Positions 13,876 to 21,995 of a stretch of 27,570 nt of DNA are shown here, in pieces. Made by a program: the position numbers and the translations under genes. The notes under the pieces were generated by a model. It did no database searches and was not told the origin of the DNA. It saw only the letters and a list, made by a program, of their open reading frames with translations. How positions within the stretch are numbered: position 1 is the stretch's first letter; the number at the start of each line of letters is the position of its first letter. This DNA is from an uncultured Faecalibacterium sp. (GTDB lineage: Bacteria > Bacillota > Clostridia > Oscillospirales > Ruminococcaceae): positions 1-27,570 of the forward strand of contig CAKTEF010000022.1 in assembly GCA_934547065.1 (NCBI GenBank). The letters are read 5' to 3'.

Positions 13876-15153
13876 TCATAAACTGCGGATGGGGATGGAG
13901 CAGGTAAAGCAGAACCAGCAGTCCCGGCAGCTGATCGCATACTCGCCGCCGTATTTTTCCAGCACAGCCTTCACATTCCACAGCCCGATGCCATGGCCCG
14001 GCTCCTTTTTGGTGGAGTGCGGAAGCTGGCCGTCCACAAGGTCCAGATTCGTTTCCACCCGGTTGCGCACCGAGAGCAGCAGCTCTGCCTCGTTTTTGCG
14101 GATCCGGACATACACTTCCGGCGGGGCCGCCTTGGCCGCGGCCTCCACGGCGTTGTTGAGCAGATTGGAGATCAGCATGACAAGGTCGGTGCTTTCCAGC
14201 GGAAGCTCCCGCAGGTCCGGCAGGTCAAAGCTGAGCAGGACCCCCTTGCGGGAGGCTTCCTCATATTTTTGGCTGAGCAGCGCATCCAGCAGCGGGTTGT
14301 GGGTGTCCATGATGGTGGTATTGGCCGCAATGTTCCGGGTCACCGTGCCCAGATAAGCCTTTGCTCCCTCATAATCGCCCTGCCGCAGCAGCAGGGCCAG
14401 TGCCTCGGCGTGGTTGGTGAACTCATGGGTGAGCCGCCGCTGGGTGGTGTAGGAATCCATCAGAGCCTCGGCCCGCTGCTTTTCCAGCATGGCCTGCAGA
14501 TTCAGCTCCTGCTGCTGGAGCATCTGCTCGTTGAACATCCGGACAATGGCCATGTGGATCAGCACAGCCACTGTCAGACCCAATGTCAGCAGAAGCATCA
14601 GAAAATCCGCCGGTTCATCCTTGGTGGAGACCATCAGCACAATGTTCAGCACCACCACAATTCCGGGAAAAAACGACATGACCAGTGCCTGCGGCGATTC
14701 CAGCGCGTGCTCCTCTTTCCAGCGGTGGGCAAAGTAGGCCACCAGAACGCCTACGACCAGGTTGGCAGCAGTCATTGCTGCCAGGCAGTCCATCCGGTGC
14801 CAGATGGTCAGCAGCGAGCTCCGGGTGACCCACGAGGCTGCATAGCGGACCGTGTTTTCCGTAAGCAGGCACATCGTGCCGTTGATCAGGGCGGCCGTCA
14901 GCTTTTGGGGCATGGTTCCGCCAAAGAACAGCGTGGAGAGCAGCACCGCCGCCAGATTGAAGCTGATGCTTTTTGCCGAGAAGAAGCCGATGTTCAGGGC
15001 AACGCTCAGAATCAATTCCACTGCCGTAAGCAGCGCAGACCAGGCCAGCGGATGCCGGAGCCTGCCCTTGCCAAGATAGGCGTCGTTGACCAGGCTGAAC
15101 GCAGTCCACTGCGAGATACAGACGATATGCCCCAGAAGAAACAGTTCATTCAT
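13876..15153 (-). CDS. AgrC-like sensor histidine kinase (GHKL ATPase)
   Basis: A 425-residue membrane sensor kinase of the AgrC/ComD type. About six hydrophobic segments fill residues 1-205, and a helical linker follows. The unusual H-box HEFTNH (His243) is the phosphorylation site. The GHKL ATPase carries NLLNNAVEA (N-box, Asn330-Asn334) and GHGIGL (386-391). The ATG at 15153 overlaps the stop of the response regulator (ATGAATGA) and has AAGGA upstream, so the pair is translationally coupled. AgrC proteins usually sense an autoinducing peptide, but no agrB- or agrD-like gene is visible nearby, so the signal is unknown. Confidence 0.9.
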   Translation of the reverse strand: MNELFLLGHIVCISQWTAFSLVNDAYLGKGRLRHPLAWSALLTAVELILSVALNIGFFSAKSISFNLAAVLLSTLFFGGTMPQKLTAALINGTMCLLTENTVRYAASWVTRSSLLTIWHRMDCLAAMTAANLVVGVLVAYFAHRWKEEHALESPQALVMSFFPGIVVVLNIVLMVSTKDEPADFLMLLLTLGLTVAVLIHMAIVRMFNEQMLQQQELNLQAMLEKQRAEALMDSYTTQRRLTHEFTNHAEALALLLRQGDYEGAKAYLGTVTRNIAANTTIMDTHNPLLDALLSQKYEEASRKGVLLSFDLPDLRELPLESTDLVMLISNLLNNAVEAAAKAAPPEVYVRIRKNEAELLLSVRNRVETNLDLVDGQLPHSTKKEPGHGIGLWNVKAVLEKYGGEYAISCRDCWFCFTCSIPIRSL

Positions 15154-15871
15154 CGCCAAACCGTCCTTTCCATTCCAGATATGTGCTGCGGATGACCGCA
15201 TAGCCGTTGCGGCTGACCCCCAGTTCTACCCCGTTGCGCAGCACCACCTGATAGCCGCTGATGTGGCGGATGTAGCGCATGTTGACCACATAGCTCCGCC
15301 CCACCCGCAAAAAGCCGTTTTCCAGCAGTGCTTGCGGCAATTCGGTCAGCTTGCCGTAATAGGAACAGACCGGCTGATGCGGCACATCCCCGTAAACGTT
15401 GATCTTTCGCAGGTCGCTTTCCAGATAATAGATGCTGTCGTAGGGCAGTTCCTGCTCGGTGCGGTTCTGGCGCACCGTCAGGGTCCGGGGCCCACGCCGG
15501 GCCTGCCGGTCCAGGATCGCATCCAGGCAGCCGGGCAGCATCCGGTCCAGGTCCCGCTTGAGGATGTAGCGGAACGCGTTGACCGTGTAGCCCTCCGGTG
15601 CAAATTCCAGATAAGCCGAAATGTACACCAGGCAGATATCCGGGCTGCGCTGGCGCAGTTGGCGGCCCAGGGAGATGCCGTTCATGGTATCAAGGTCCAC
15701 ATCCAGCAGCGCCACTTGGGCAACGTCCCGCTCCTGGCAGGCCAGCGCCTGCTCCCCGCTGGTGCATACCGTGCATTCCAGCCCGATGCCGCGCCGCTCA
15801 AAATAGCTGCGGACCAGCTTTTCCACACGGGCAGCAAACAGCGCATCGTCGTCACAGATCAAAAGGTGCAT
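15146..15871 (-). CDS. LytTR-family response regulator (AgrA-like)
   Basis: A 241-residue response regulator. The receiver domain has the acidic pocket CDDD (6-9), phospho-acceptor Asp57 (LLDVDL) and Lys105. The LytTR DNA-binding domain (about 130-235) includes YYLESDLRKINVY and FLRVGRSYVVNMRYI, typical of AgrA, ComE and VirR. GGAGG directly precedes the ATG at 15871. The gene is first of a two-gene unit with the kinase. The upstream transporter terminator leaves no room for a promoter between them, so expression probably depends on read-through or a promoter inside the transporter gene. Targets are unknown. Confidence 0.9.
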   Translation of the reverse strand: MHLLICDDDALFAARVEKLVRSYFERRGIGLECTVCTSGEQALACQERDVAQVALLDVDLDTMNGISLGRQLRQRSPDICLVYISAYLEFAPEGYTVNAFRYILKRDLDRMLPGCLDAILDRQARRGPRTLTVRQNRTEQELPYDSIYYLESDLRKINVYGDVPHQPVCSYYGKLTELPQALLENGFLRVGRSYVVNMRYIRHISGYQVVLRNGVELGVSRNGYAVIRSTYLEWKGRFGDE

Positions 15872-15884
15872 TGCGTCCTCCAAC

Positions 15885-15966
15885 AAAAAAGCCCCCTCTG
15901 CCTGCGTTTCGCACAGCCCGCTTCCCCTCTTTCGGGGGCGGCAGGCGGACGCAGGACGGAGAGGAC
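15885..15966 (-). terminator. Terminator between transporter and response regulator
   Basis: On the minus strand the arms CCTGCGT (pairing 15901-15907 with 15949-15955) and an outer CCTCT/AGAGG segment close a long hairpin. It ends in TTTTTT only about four bases before the response-regulator ribosome binding site. Confidence 0.75.
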
Positions 15967-15980
15967 CTTATTTTTTTGCT

Positions 15981-17351
15981 TTATGCAAAGAACTTATCGT
16001 AGATGCCAAACACAAAGATGAACAACACAATGGCCGGCAGCCCGTAGGTCAGATAGCCGCGCATCCAATCGTGGATCTTCAGGCCCTTGCCGGTGTTGAC
16101 TTCCTTTTTATAGTTATCCCAGCCCCAGCCCCAGCGGGAAACGCAGAACAGCAGGTAGACCAGGGAGCCAAGCGGCAGGAACAGGTTACTGACCAGGAAA
16201 TCCTCCAGATCCAGCACGGCACCTCCAAACACGGCAAAGCCGTCCCAAGCCCAGACATTGTAGCCCAGCACGCAGGGCATGGACAGCAGGATGATGAGGA
16301 ACAGGTTGACCAGGCCGGACTTTTTGCGGGAGCAGCCGGTGAGCTCCATGCCGCAGCAGATGATGTTTTCAAACACGGCCAGCACGGTGGACAGGGCTGC
16401 AAATGCCATGAACAGGAAGAACAGGCTGCCCCACAGCCGACCCATGGCCATGTTGGCAAAGATGTTGGGCAGGGTAATGAAGATCAGGCTGGGGCCTGCG
16501 GTCTGGTCCACGCCAAAGGTGAAACAGGCCGGGAAGATGATCAGGCCTGCCGTGATGGCCACAAAGGTGTCCAGCACCACCACACGGACGCTCTCGCCCA
16601 GCAGAGAGTGTTCCTTGCCGATGTAGCTGCCAAAAATCGCCATGGCACCAATGCCCAGGCTCAGGGTGAAAAATGCCTGGTTCATGGCACCCACCAGCGT
16701 GTTGACCACACCCACCTCTTTCATGCGGCCGAAATCCGGCACCAGGAAGAACGCCAGGCCCTCTTTTGCACCGTCCATGAACAGGCTGTTGACCGCCAGG
16801 ATCACCATGATGACCAGCAAAGCGATCATCATGACTTTGGTCACGCGCTCCAGGCCGTTCTGCAAGCCCTTGGCGCACACCAAAATGCTCAGGACCACCA
16901 CGAATACCATCCAGAACGTCATGATCCCGGGGCTGGCCAGCATCTCCGTAAACTTACCGGCTACTTCGCCTGCGTTCAGGCCGGAAAGCCGTCCCGTCGC
17001 AGTCATGTAAAAATAGTGCAGCATCCAGCCTGCCACGGTGGTGTAGAACATCATCAGCAGGTAGCAGCCGATCAGGGTAAAATAACCGTGGATATGCCAT
17101 TTCTGGCCCGGCTTTTCCAGTGCCTGATAGGCCCGCACCGGGCTTTTGCGGGAGGCGCGGCCCACTGCAAACTCCATGGTCATAATGGGCAGACCCAGAA
17201 TGACCAGGAACAGCAGGTAGAACAGCACGAACGCGCCGCCGCCGCCCTGCCCCGCCATATACGGGAACTTCCAGACGTTGCCGATGCCGATGGCGCATCC
17301 CGCCGATAGCAGGATAAAGCCCAGCCGCGATTTGAGGGTTTCTCGTTCCAT
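15981..17351 (-). CDS. Sodium-dependent transporter, NSS (SNF) family
   Basis: A 456-residue Na+ symporter of the neurotransmitter:sodium symporter family, related to LeuT, MhsT and TnaT, probably importing an amino acid. The signature first helix GCAIGIGNVWKFPYMAGQGG (about 19-38) forms the Na+ and substrate site. About eleven to twelve membrane segments follow. GGAGGA at proper spacing supports the ATG at 17351; the longer in-frame version would start within the leader. A promoter -10 lies at 17425-17430. The gene precedes the AgrCA-like pair on the same strand, with a terminator between. Substrate identity cannot be set from sequence alone. Confidence 0.92.
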   Translation of the reverse strand: MERETLKSRLGFILLSAGCAIGIGNVWKFPYMAGQGGGGAFVLFYLLFLVILGLPIMTMEFAVGRASRKSPVRAYQALEKPGQKWHIHGYFTLIGCYLLMMFYTTVAGWMLHYFYMTATGRLSGLNAGEVAGKFTEMLASPGIMTFWMVFVVVLSILVCAKGLQNGLERVTKVMMIALLVIMVILAVNSLFMDGAKEGLAFFLVPDFGRMKEVGVVNTLVGAMNQAFFTLSLGIGAMAIFGSYIGKEHSLLGESVRVVVLDTFVAITAGLIIFPACFTFGVDQTAGPSLIFITLPNIFANMAMGRLWGSLFFLFMAFAALSTVLAVFENIICCGMELTGCSRKKSGLVNLFLIILLSMPCVLGYNVWAWDGFAVFGGAVLDLEDFLVSNLFLPLGSLVYLLFCVSRWGWGWDNYKKEVNTGKGLKIHDWMRGYLTYGLPAIVLFIFVFGIYDKFFA

Positions 17352-17424
17352 GATATCTTTTCCTCCGAAATTTACACGTTGCCCGCTTTCCCCTTTTGCA
17401 CCGGGAAACAAGCAAAACCAATTT

Positions 17425-17430
17425 ATTATA
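17425..17430 (-). promoter_or_regulatory. -10 element for the NSS transporter
   Basis: A consensus TATAAT on the minus strand, about 75 bases before the start codon. No good -35 is seen at 16-18 bases, so activation by a regulator is possible. Confidence 0.5.
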
Positions 17431-17554
17431 GCATAAATTCCGGAAAAATGTAGTACTTTTTCTCCATTTCTTCAAAAAATCGGTGCTGAATGAGACTGCC
17501 CGGCCGCTTGTGCAGAAAATTCTGACACTTCTGGAATCCCAAGCATGTTCCCGC

Positions 17555-17583
17555 TTGCAAACCGGATGGGTTTCCGATACAAT
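17555..17583 (+). promoter_or_regulatory. Promoter for the ECF sigma-PrsW operon
   Basis: TTGCAA (17555-17560), exactly 17 bases, TACAAT (17578-17583), about 40 bases before the sigma gene. This is a housekeeping-type promoter. A separate ECF-type autoregulatory promoter (AAC-type -35) was not evident. Confidence 0.75.
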
Positions 17584-17625
17584 AAGGGGGATGAATGTGC
17601 ATAACACGGAAAGGAAGCCTCACGG

Positions 17626-18174
17626 ATGATCTCAGATGAAACGGCCTATTGCCGGTATCTCGACGGAGATGAGTCGGCGGCCGAGCTTCTGGTGGAGCGT
17701 TACGGCGATGCACTGACGCTTTACCTCAACAGCATCCTTCACGACCTGCAGGAGGCCGAGGACCTGATGGTGGAAGCATTTGCACAGGTATTTGCCAAGG
17801 AGCGCCCCATCCGGAAAGACGGCTGCTTCAAGGCCTATCTTTATAAAACCGCCCGCAGCCTGGCGCTGCGCCACAGCAGACGGCTCCGGCTGTTTCTGCC
17901 GCTGGCAGACCTGCCATTGGAGCCGCCGGACAGCGCCCTGGCCGAAACGGAGCTGTTCCGGACCGAGCAGAACCGCCAGCTGTACCGGGCCCTGGCACAG
18001 CTCAAAAAAGAATACCGTGAAACGCTGTATCTGGTCTATTTTGAGGAGATGAGCTACCGGGAAACCGCCCAGGTCCTGGGCCGGACCGAACAGCAGGTGA
18101 CAAACCTGGTTCACCGGGGCAAGCAGCGTTTGAAACAGCTTCTGGAACGGGAGGGATATGAACATGCGGAGTAA
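17626..18174 (+). CDS. ECF-type sigma-70 family RNA polymerase sigma factor
   Basis: A 182-residue two-domain sigma factor. Region 2 (about 8-75) includes DLQEAEDLMVEAFAQVFAK, the polymerase-binding and -10-recognition helices. Region 4 (about 118-172) carries the helix-turn-helix MSYRETAQVLGRTEQQVTNLVHRGKQRL, seen here as MSYRETAQVL then GRTEQQVTNLVHRG. There is no region 1.1 or 3. AAAGGAAG precedes the ATG. It is the first gene of a four-gene operon with overlapping ends, containing two membrane proteins and a PrsW protease. By analogy with SigW-RsiW-PrsW of Bacillus, one membrane protein may hold it inactive until proteolysis. Targets are unknown. Confidence 0.92.
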   Translation: MISDETAYCRYLDGDESAAELLVERYGDALTLYLNSILHDLQEAEDLMVEAFAQVFAKERPIRKDGCFKAYLYKTARSLALRHSRRLRLFLPLADLPLEPPDSALAETELFRTEQNRQLYRALAQLKKEYRETLYLVYFEEMSYRETAQVLGRTEQQVTNLVHRGKQRLKQLLEREGYEHAE

Positions 18175-18511
18175 TCCGGAACGAATGGAGCGCATCCGCC
18201 GCCGCACAGCCCAGCTGCAGCGCCGACACCGGGAACGGCAGCAGCGCGGCATCGACGCGGCCTGCGTGGCCGCCTGCCTTGTGCTGGTGGTCTGGATCGG
18301 GGTGCTGATGCCCGGCTGGGCCGCCGATGGCAGCATCGGGACCGTTCTGCCCGCAGCGGGCACCGCCAGCCTGATCGGCAGCAGCACTGCGCTGGGCTAT
18401 ATCCTGATGGGCATTCTCTCGTTCTGCCTGGGAGTCTGTGTGACCGTGCTGCTGTACCGGCTGCACCGCCGCGCAGCGTCCCCGCAGCAGGAGCACCGCG
18501 ATGAACTTTGA
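18164..18511 (+). CDS. Small two-helix membrane protein, candidate anti-sigma factor
   Basis: A roughly 115-residue protein not recognised as a named family. It has a very basic cytoplasmic N-terminus (about 1-29, rich in Arg, Gln and His), a first hydrophobic helix (about 30-52), a short Gly/Ser/Ala-rich loop that would lie outside, a second helix (about 79-98) and a basic tail. It lacks the HxxxCxxC zinc anti-sigma motif. GGGAGGG at 18149-18155 fits the ATG at 18164 (8-base spacer) better than the one at 18158 (2 bases). It overlaps the sigma gene by 11 bases, and its stop overlaps the next gene by 11. Position and topology suggest it binds the sigma factor; this is inference. Confidence 0.75.
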   Translation: MRSNPERMERIRRRTAQLQRRHRERQQRGIDAACVAACLVLVVWIGVLMPGWAADGSIGTVLPAAGTASLIGSSTALGYILMGILSFCLGVCVTVLLYRLHRRAASPQQEHRDEL

Positions 18512-19118
18512 AGTCATAGACAATGGGTTCCAGGTGCTTGCCCTGCTGGGCGCGGCCGGGACGGCGTTCTGGTTTGCACTGCGCCGCCAAAGCCGTGCCT
18601 GCCTGATTCTGGCGCTGGGATACACCAGTTTTGCGTTTGGCACGCTGTTTTTTGTGCTGCACCTGGCCATTCTGGGCTATGTGCCCCAAATCTTTTATGT
18701 GGCCGAAAGCTCGTGGCTGGCCGCTTATCTGTTCTTTCTTTCCTATCAGATCCTGCGCTGTGAGCCGGTGGGGATCTCCTTTTCCCTGCCTGCGCTGCTG
18801 GCGGCGCTTGCTGCCGCTGCGGCGGCCGAAGCGCTCCGCGTGTTCGGGCCGTCGTGGCTGATGTCCACCCTGTTTGCCGCCGCGGCTGGGGCGCTGGTCT
18901 ATCTGGCTGTGGTGCTTTTGCCGCAGCATCCGCAGCCGGTTTCCCGCCGGATCGACGGCTGCCTGATCGCTGCGGTCCTCTTGCAGCTCGGCAATTATCT
19001 GGTTTCCATTTTTCTCACCGATTACACTCACTTTAACCTGTATTTTGCGGTAGACATTCTCCTGACGCTGAACCTGATCCGCCTGCTGCCGCTTACGGTA
19101 CGGGAGGATATGCCATGA
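18501..19118 (+). CDS. Polytopic membrane protein of unknown function
   Basis: A 205-residue protein that is nearly all hydrophobic, with about six to seven membrane segments and short loops. No catalytic motif is recognised. GCAGGAG precedes the ATG at 18501, which overlaps the preceding gene. The stop overlaps the prsW start by 4 bases (ATGA). It may sense membrane state, act as a second partner or present the anti-sigma factor to the protease. A 7TM-receptor-like topology is possible but unproven. Confidence 0.75.
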   Translation: MNFEVIDNGFQVLALLGAAGTAFWFALRRQSRACLILALGYTSFAFGTLFFVLHLAILGYVPQIFYVAESSWLAAYLFFLSYQILRCEPVGISFSLPALLAALAAAAAAEALRVFGPSWLMSTLFAAAAGALVYLAVVLLPQHPQPVSRRIDGCLIAAVLLQLGNYLVSIFLTDYTHFNLYFAVDILLTLNLIRLLPLTVREDMP

Positions 19119-19756
19119 CCTACATTGAAAACATTTTTCTCTGCCTGGCGATTCCGCCGCTTCTGGGGCAGTTGTTTATCCGCGGCAGCACCCGCCGGTT
19201 CCTGCTGTTCCTTGTGCTGGGCATGGGGATGTGCCTGCTTTCGGCGTATGTCAACCGTTTTTTCATGAACTGGTACCACACCGATGCCGTGATCGCGTCC
19301 ATTGAGATCGCGCCCATGTGCGAGGAGATCCTGAAACTGCTGCCGCTGCTGTTCTACTTTCTCATCTTTGAGCCGGATTCACACGATCTGACCCCGGCGG
19401 CCATCGGCATCGCCATTGGCTTTGCCACGCTGGAAAATGTCTGCTACCTGACCGAGAATGGGGCCGACCGTTTCTTTTTCCTGCTGATCCGGGGCATTTC
19501 CTCCGGAGCGCTCCATCTGCTGTGCGGCACCGCCATGGGCCTGGGGCTGGCGTATGTGTTCCGCCGCCGATGGCTGGTGCTGACCGGGACAGTGGGCATC
19601 CTGGGCATCACCATTGTGTCCCACGCCATTTTCAATCTTCTCATCACGGCATCCGGGGTCTGGCAGACGATCGGATACATTTTCCCCTCGGCGCTGCTGC
19701 TGTTTTTGTACGGCATGCGCCTGCTCCACCGGGGCAAACACACCCTGTTCCACTGA
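19115..19756 (+). CDS. prsW: PrsW-family intramembrane glutamic-type protease
   Basis: A 213-residue polytopic protease of the PrsW/CAAX-protease (ABI-like) superfamily. Motif 1 is EEILK (Glu70, Glu71, Lys74). Motif 2 is FATLEN (103-108, Glu107). Motif 3 has His134, and motif 4 is SHAIFN (169-174, His170, Asn174). All lie in membrane helices. In Bacillus subtilis PrsW makes the site-1 cut in the anti-sigma factor RsiW. Here the gene is last in an operon with an ECF sigma factor and two membrane proteins, so the target is probably encoded beside it. GGGAGG precedes the ATG at 19115. Confidence 0.9.
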   Translation: MTYIENIFLCLAIPPLLGQLFIRGSTRRFLLFLVLGMGMCLLSAYVNRFFMNWYHTDAVIASIEIAPMCEEILKLLPLLFYFLIFEPDSHDLTPAAIGIAIGFATLENVCYLTENGADRFFFLLIRGISSGALHLLCGTAMGLGLAYVFRRRWLVLTGTVGILGITIVSHAIFNLLITASGVWQTIGYIFPSALLLFLYGMRLLHRGKHTLFH

Positions 19757-19768
19757 ATGGTTCCTTTT

Positions 19769-19798
19769 TACCGCCTTCCGGGCGGTATTTTTGTTTTT
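19769..19798 (+). terminator. Terminator of the sigma-PrsW operon
   Basis: A TACCGCC/GGCGGTA stem with a 5-base loop is followed by TTTTTGTTTTT. Confidence 0.92.
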
Positions 19799-19856
19799 GG
19801 GTGAAAGGAATCGCCGGTTCCTCCTTTGGTATTTCCTTTTTTCGATTCTTCTCCAC

Positions 19857-19895
19857 AAAAAAGACTCTGCCAAATCACTTCGGCAGAGTCTTTTT
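19857..19895. terminator. Bidirectional terminator
   Basis: A GACTCTGCC/GGCAGAGTC stem is flanked by A-run on the left and T-run on the right, giving a U-tail in both directions. It probably ends the minus-strand transcript of the 20141-21058 gene and backs up the prsW terminator. The 245 bases up to 20140 show only a weak minus-strand open frame. Confidence 0.88.
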
Positions 19896-20140
19896 CTGGT
19901 TTCCGGTATTCTTCAGAGGTTTTGGGCCGGGTACGCAGGCAGTCCGCTATATCCTGATGGTGCTTGTCGGCCTCGGCAAACAACTGTTCGGTCCGGATGT
20001 TCTTTTCAATGGAGCTTTCAAATAAACCACGCGCCCTTTCCATGATCCGCAGCATCAACTGCGGGCGCTTTTTGTCCACACAGCACAAAACCGCCTGCCG
20101 GAGCAGCGCTCCTGCGCAAAAGAACACAGGGAGACTGTTT

Positions 20141-21058
20141 TCAGAGCAGATCCAGCATATTGTCCAGGTAAAGTTCCTCCCGGACCTCGAGCTGATGCTC
20201 CGGCTTTGTCAGGTAATGCAGCAAAAATTCCAGGATCAGGGCACTGCCCAGCCCGCGGCCCTCGATCTTGAAATTGGAAAAGCCCATGGGCAGATAGGTC
20301 TCCCGAATCTCCTCCACGCCGATGAACCCCGGATTCTGCATCGCCTTGGAAAAGCGGTATCCCCCGCTGGCATCCGGAGCCACACAATGGTGATCCGGGC
20401 ATTCCTCCCCCAGATTCTGACGGCTGACCACCTCATAACAGCGCTTCCGGTCCCAGCAGCCGAACCAGCAGCACTCGTTGCAGAGGAACTCCACCTTGGC
20501 TTTCTGTGCAGCCGACAGCGTTTCCAACTGCCCGAATGCCTTGTTCAGCCGGAAATCCGGCACAACATAACGAAATTGTTCCCGGTCCAGCTCCTGCCGC
20601 AGCTGCGAAAACGCTGTCAGGACCTTGGTCGTGGAGGAGATCAGATACAGCTCCGGATACTTCCGCTGCAGTTCCTCCGCCAGCAGCTCCGAGTGTACGA
20701 TCACACCATTGCGGGGTCCTGCGGCCTCGGCAAACAGCTGACACAGGGCATTGCACCGGGGATCCGCCAGATGTTCCTCCCGCAGCAGCGAGTTACTGAA
20801 CGTCAGCCGGGCTGAGATGCCGTACTCCTGCGTCAGGGCCAGCACCTCATGCGGGTCGTGGCTGCCGCTTGCGATCCGTCCCCCGCCCCAGATGCACCCA
20901 GCCGGAGCGCCATAGATGGAGCCGATCCCGCACCAATCGTAGAACCACTCCCGGTACTCCCGGAACAGCGGCAAAAAGCGGCGGTAAAGCTCGTAAAATT
21001 CAAACAGACCCGGAAGATGATACCAAGCCTTTGTTCCGGCCTGTGGTGTGTAGTCCAT
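20141..21058 (-). CDS. Cysteine-rich protein, possibly peptidase U32-like barrel
   Basis: A 305-residue protein not assigned with confidence. The order of strands (ARLTFSNSLL, NGVIVHSELLAEEL, YLISSTTKVL, RYVVPDFRLN, KVEFLCNECC) suggests a TIM-type barrel. The motif FKIEGRGLGS (263-272) resembles the KIEGR segment of peptidase U32 proteins. Cysteines cluster at 193, 196, 197, 201, 207, 220 and 225, which could hold an iron-sulphur cluster or zinc, as in U32-family hydroxylases and tRNA-modifying enzymes. It lacks the radical-SAM CxxxCxxC motif. AAAGGAG precedes the ATG. It stands alone, with a -10 element (TACAAT) at 21127-21132. Confidence 0.75.
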   Translation of the reverse strand: MDYTPQAGTKAWYHLPGLFEFYELYRRFLPLFREYREWFYDWCGIGSIYGAPAGCIWGGGRIASGSHDPHEVLALTQEYGISARLTFSNSLLREEHLADPRCNALCQLFAEAAGPRNGVIVHSELLAEELQRKYPELYLISSTTKVLTAFSQLRQELDREQFRYVVPDFRLNKAFGQLETLSAAQKAKVEFLCNECCWFGCWDRKRCYEVVSRQNLGEECPDHHCVAPDASGGYRFSKAMQNPGFIGVEEIRETYLPMGFSNFKIEGRGLGSALILEFLLHYLTKPEHQLEVREELYLDNMLDLL

Positions 21059-21126
21059 ACGTTCTCCTTTTCGGCCCCGGCTATGTCCTGCGGGTTTTGA
21101 TCCGCCGCCCGGAGCCCACTGTCCCT

Positions 21127-21132
21127 ATTGTA
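21127..21132 (-). promoter_or_regulatory. -10 element for the U32-like gene
   Basis: TACAAT on the minus strand, about 70 bases before the start codon. The -35 position holds only a weak match. Confidence 0.4.
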
Positions 21133-21173
21133 TCACGCTTTGGGAACAAGGAAAAGGATGGTTTTGCACAACG

Positions 21174-21953
21174 TCAGCCCAGAGCCACATCCAAAGCCAT
21201 CATCAGGCTGAAGCCCACGGCAAAGAACACAGTGCCGGTGTTGGAGTGCTGCCCCTGCGACATTTCCGGGATCAGCTCCTCCACCACAACGTACAGCATA
21301 GCCCCGGCCGCAAAGCTCAGCAGGTACGGCAGGGCCGGAACGATCACACGGGCCGCAAGGATGGTCAGCACCGCCCCGATGGGCTCCACGATCCCGGAAA
21401 GCACCCCGCCCCAGAACGCCCGGCTCTTTTTCATCCCCTCGGCCCGCAGCGGCATCGAGATGATCGCACCCTCCGGAAAATTCTGGATGGCAATGCCCAG
21501 CGAAAGGGCCAGTGCCCCCGCCGCCGTGATCTGTGTCCCGCCGGAAAGATACCCTGCATAGACCACGCCCACGGCCATCCCCTCCGGAATGTTATGCAGC
21601 GTCACGGCCAGCACCATCATCGTGGTACGCTGAAGCTGACTTTTGGGGCCCTCTGCCTGAGTGCTGTTCTGGTGCAGGTGCGGGATGATGTGGTCCAGCA
21701 GCAGCAAAAACAGGATGCCCAGCCAAAACCCCACCGCCGCCGGGAAAAAGGCCAGCCTGCCCAGCGCAGCCGATTGATCCATGGCCGGGATCAGCAGGCT
21801 CCAGATCGAAGCCGCCACCATCACGCCCGCCGCAAAGCCGGTCAGTGCCCGCTGGATGCTCTCTTTCAGCGCGTTTTTCAGAAAAAAGACGCAGCCAGCC
21901 CCCAGCGATGTACCCAAAAACGGGATCAGGATCCCATAAAATGCTTCCGTCAT
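21174..21953 (-). CDS. ZIP family divalent metal transporter
   Basis: A 259-residue membrane protein of the ZIP family (ZupT/GufA group), importing Zn2+, Fe2+, Mn2+ or similar ions. About eight membrane helices are visible. The metal-site helices carry HNIPEG (120-125) and QNFPEG (157-162); the second has Gln in place of the commoner His/Glu pattern of ZupT. A His-containing loop (HIIPHLHQ, 88-95) lies before helix 4. CAAGGAGG precedes the ATG. A strong promoter with an overlapping inverted repeat suggests metal-dependent repression. Gene family is certain; metal specificity is not. Confidence 0.92.
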   Translation of the reverse strand: MTEAFYGILIPFLGTSLGAGCVFFLKNALKESIQRALTGFAAGVMVAASIWSLLIPAMDQSAALGRLAFFPAAVGFWLGILFLLLLDHIIPHLHQNSTQAEGPKSQLQRTTMMVLAVTLHNIPEGMAVGVVYAGYLSGGTQITAAGALALSLGIAIQNFPEGAIISMPLRAEGMKKSRAFWGGVLSGIVEPIGAVLTILAARVIVPALPYLLSFAAGAMLYVVVEELIPEMSQGQHSNTGTVFFAVGFSLMMALDVALG

Positions 21954-21971
21954 AAAAGCACCTCCTTGTAG

Positions 21972-21989
21972 TTAGTTGTATATAACTGC
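21972..21989 (-). promoter_or_regulatory. Candidate operator at the ZIP gene start site
   Basis: The inverted repeat AGTT (21974-21977) - GTATAT - AACT (21984-21987), with imperfect flanking symmetry, covers roughly +1 to +16 of the predicted transcript. Placement suits a repressor such as a DtxR/MntR- or Fur-type metalloregulator. The regulator itself is not in the window. Confidence 0.45.
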
Positions 21990-21995
21990 AAGAAA

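Noticed and set aside
19768..20127. Minus-strand frame of 119 codons with a helical-looking middle part
   Set aside because: It runs through two terminator hairpins and has no clear ribosome binding site. The segment around 19900-20050 could be a gene remnant, but support is too weak to list it.
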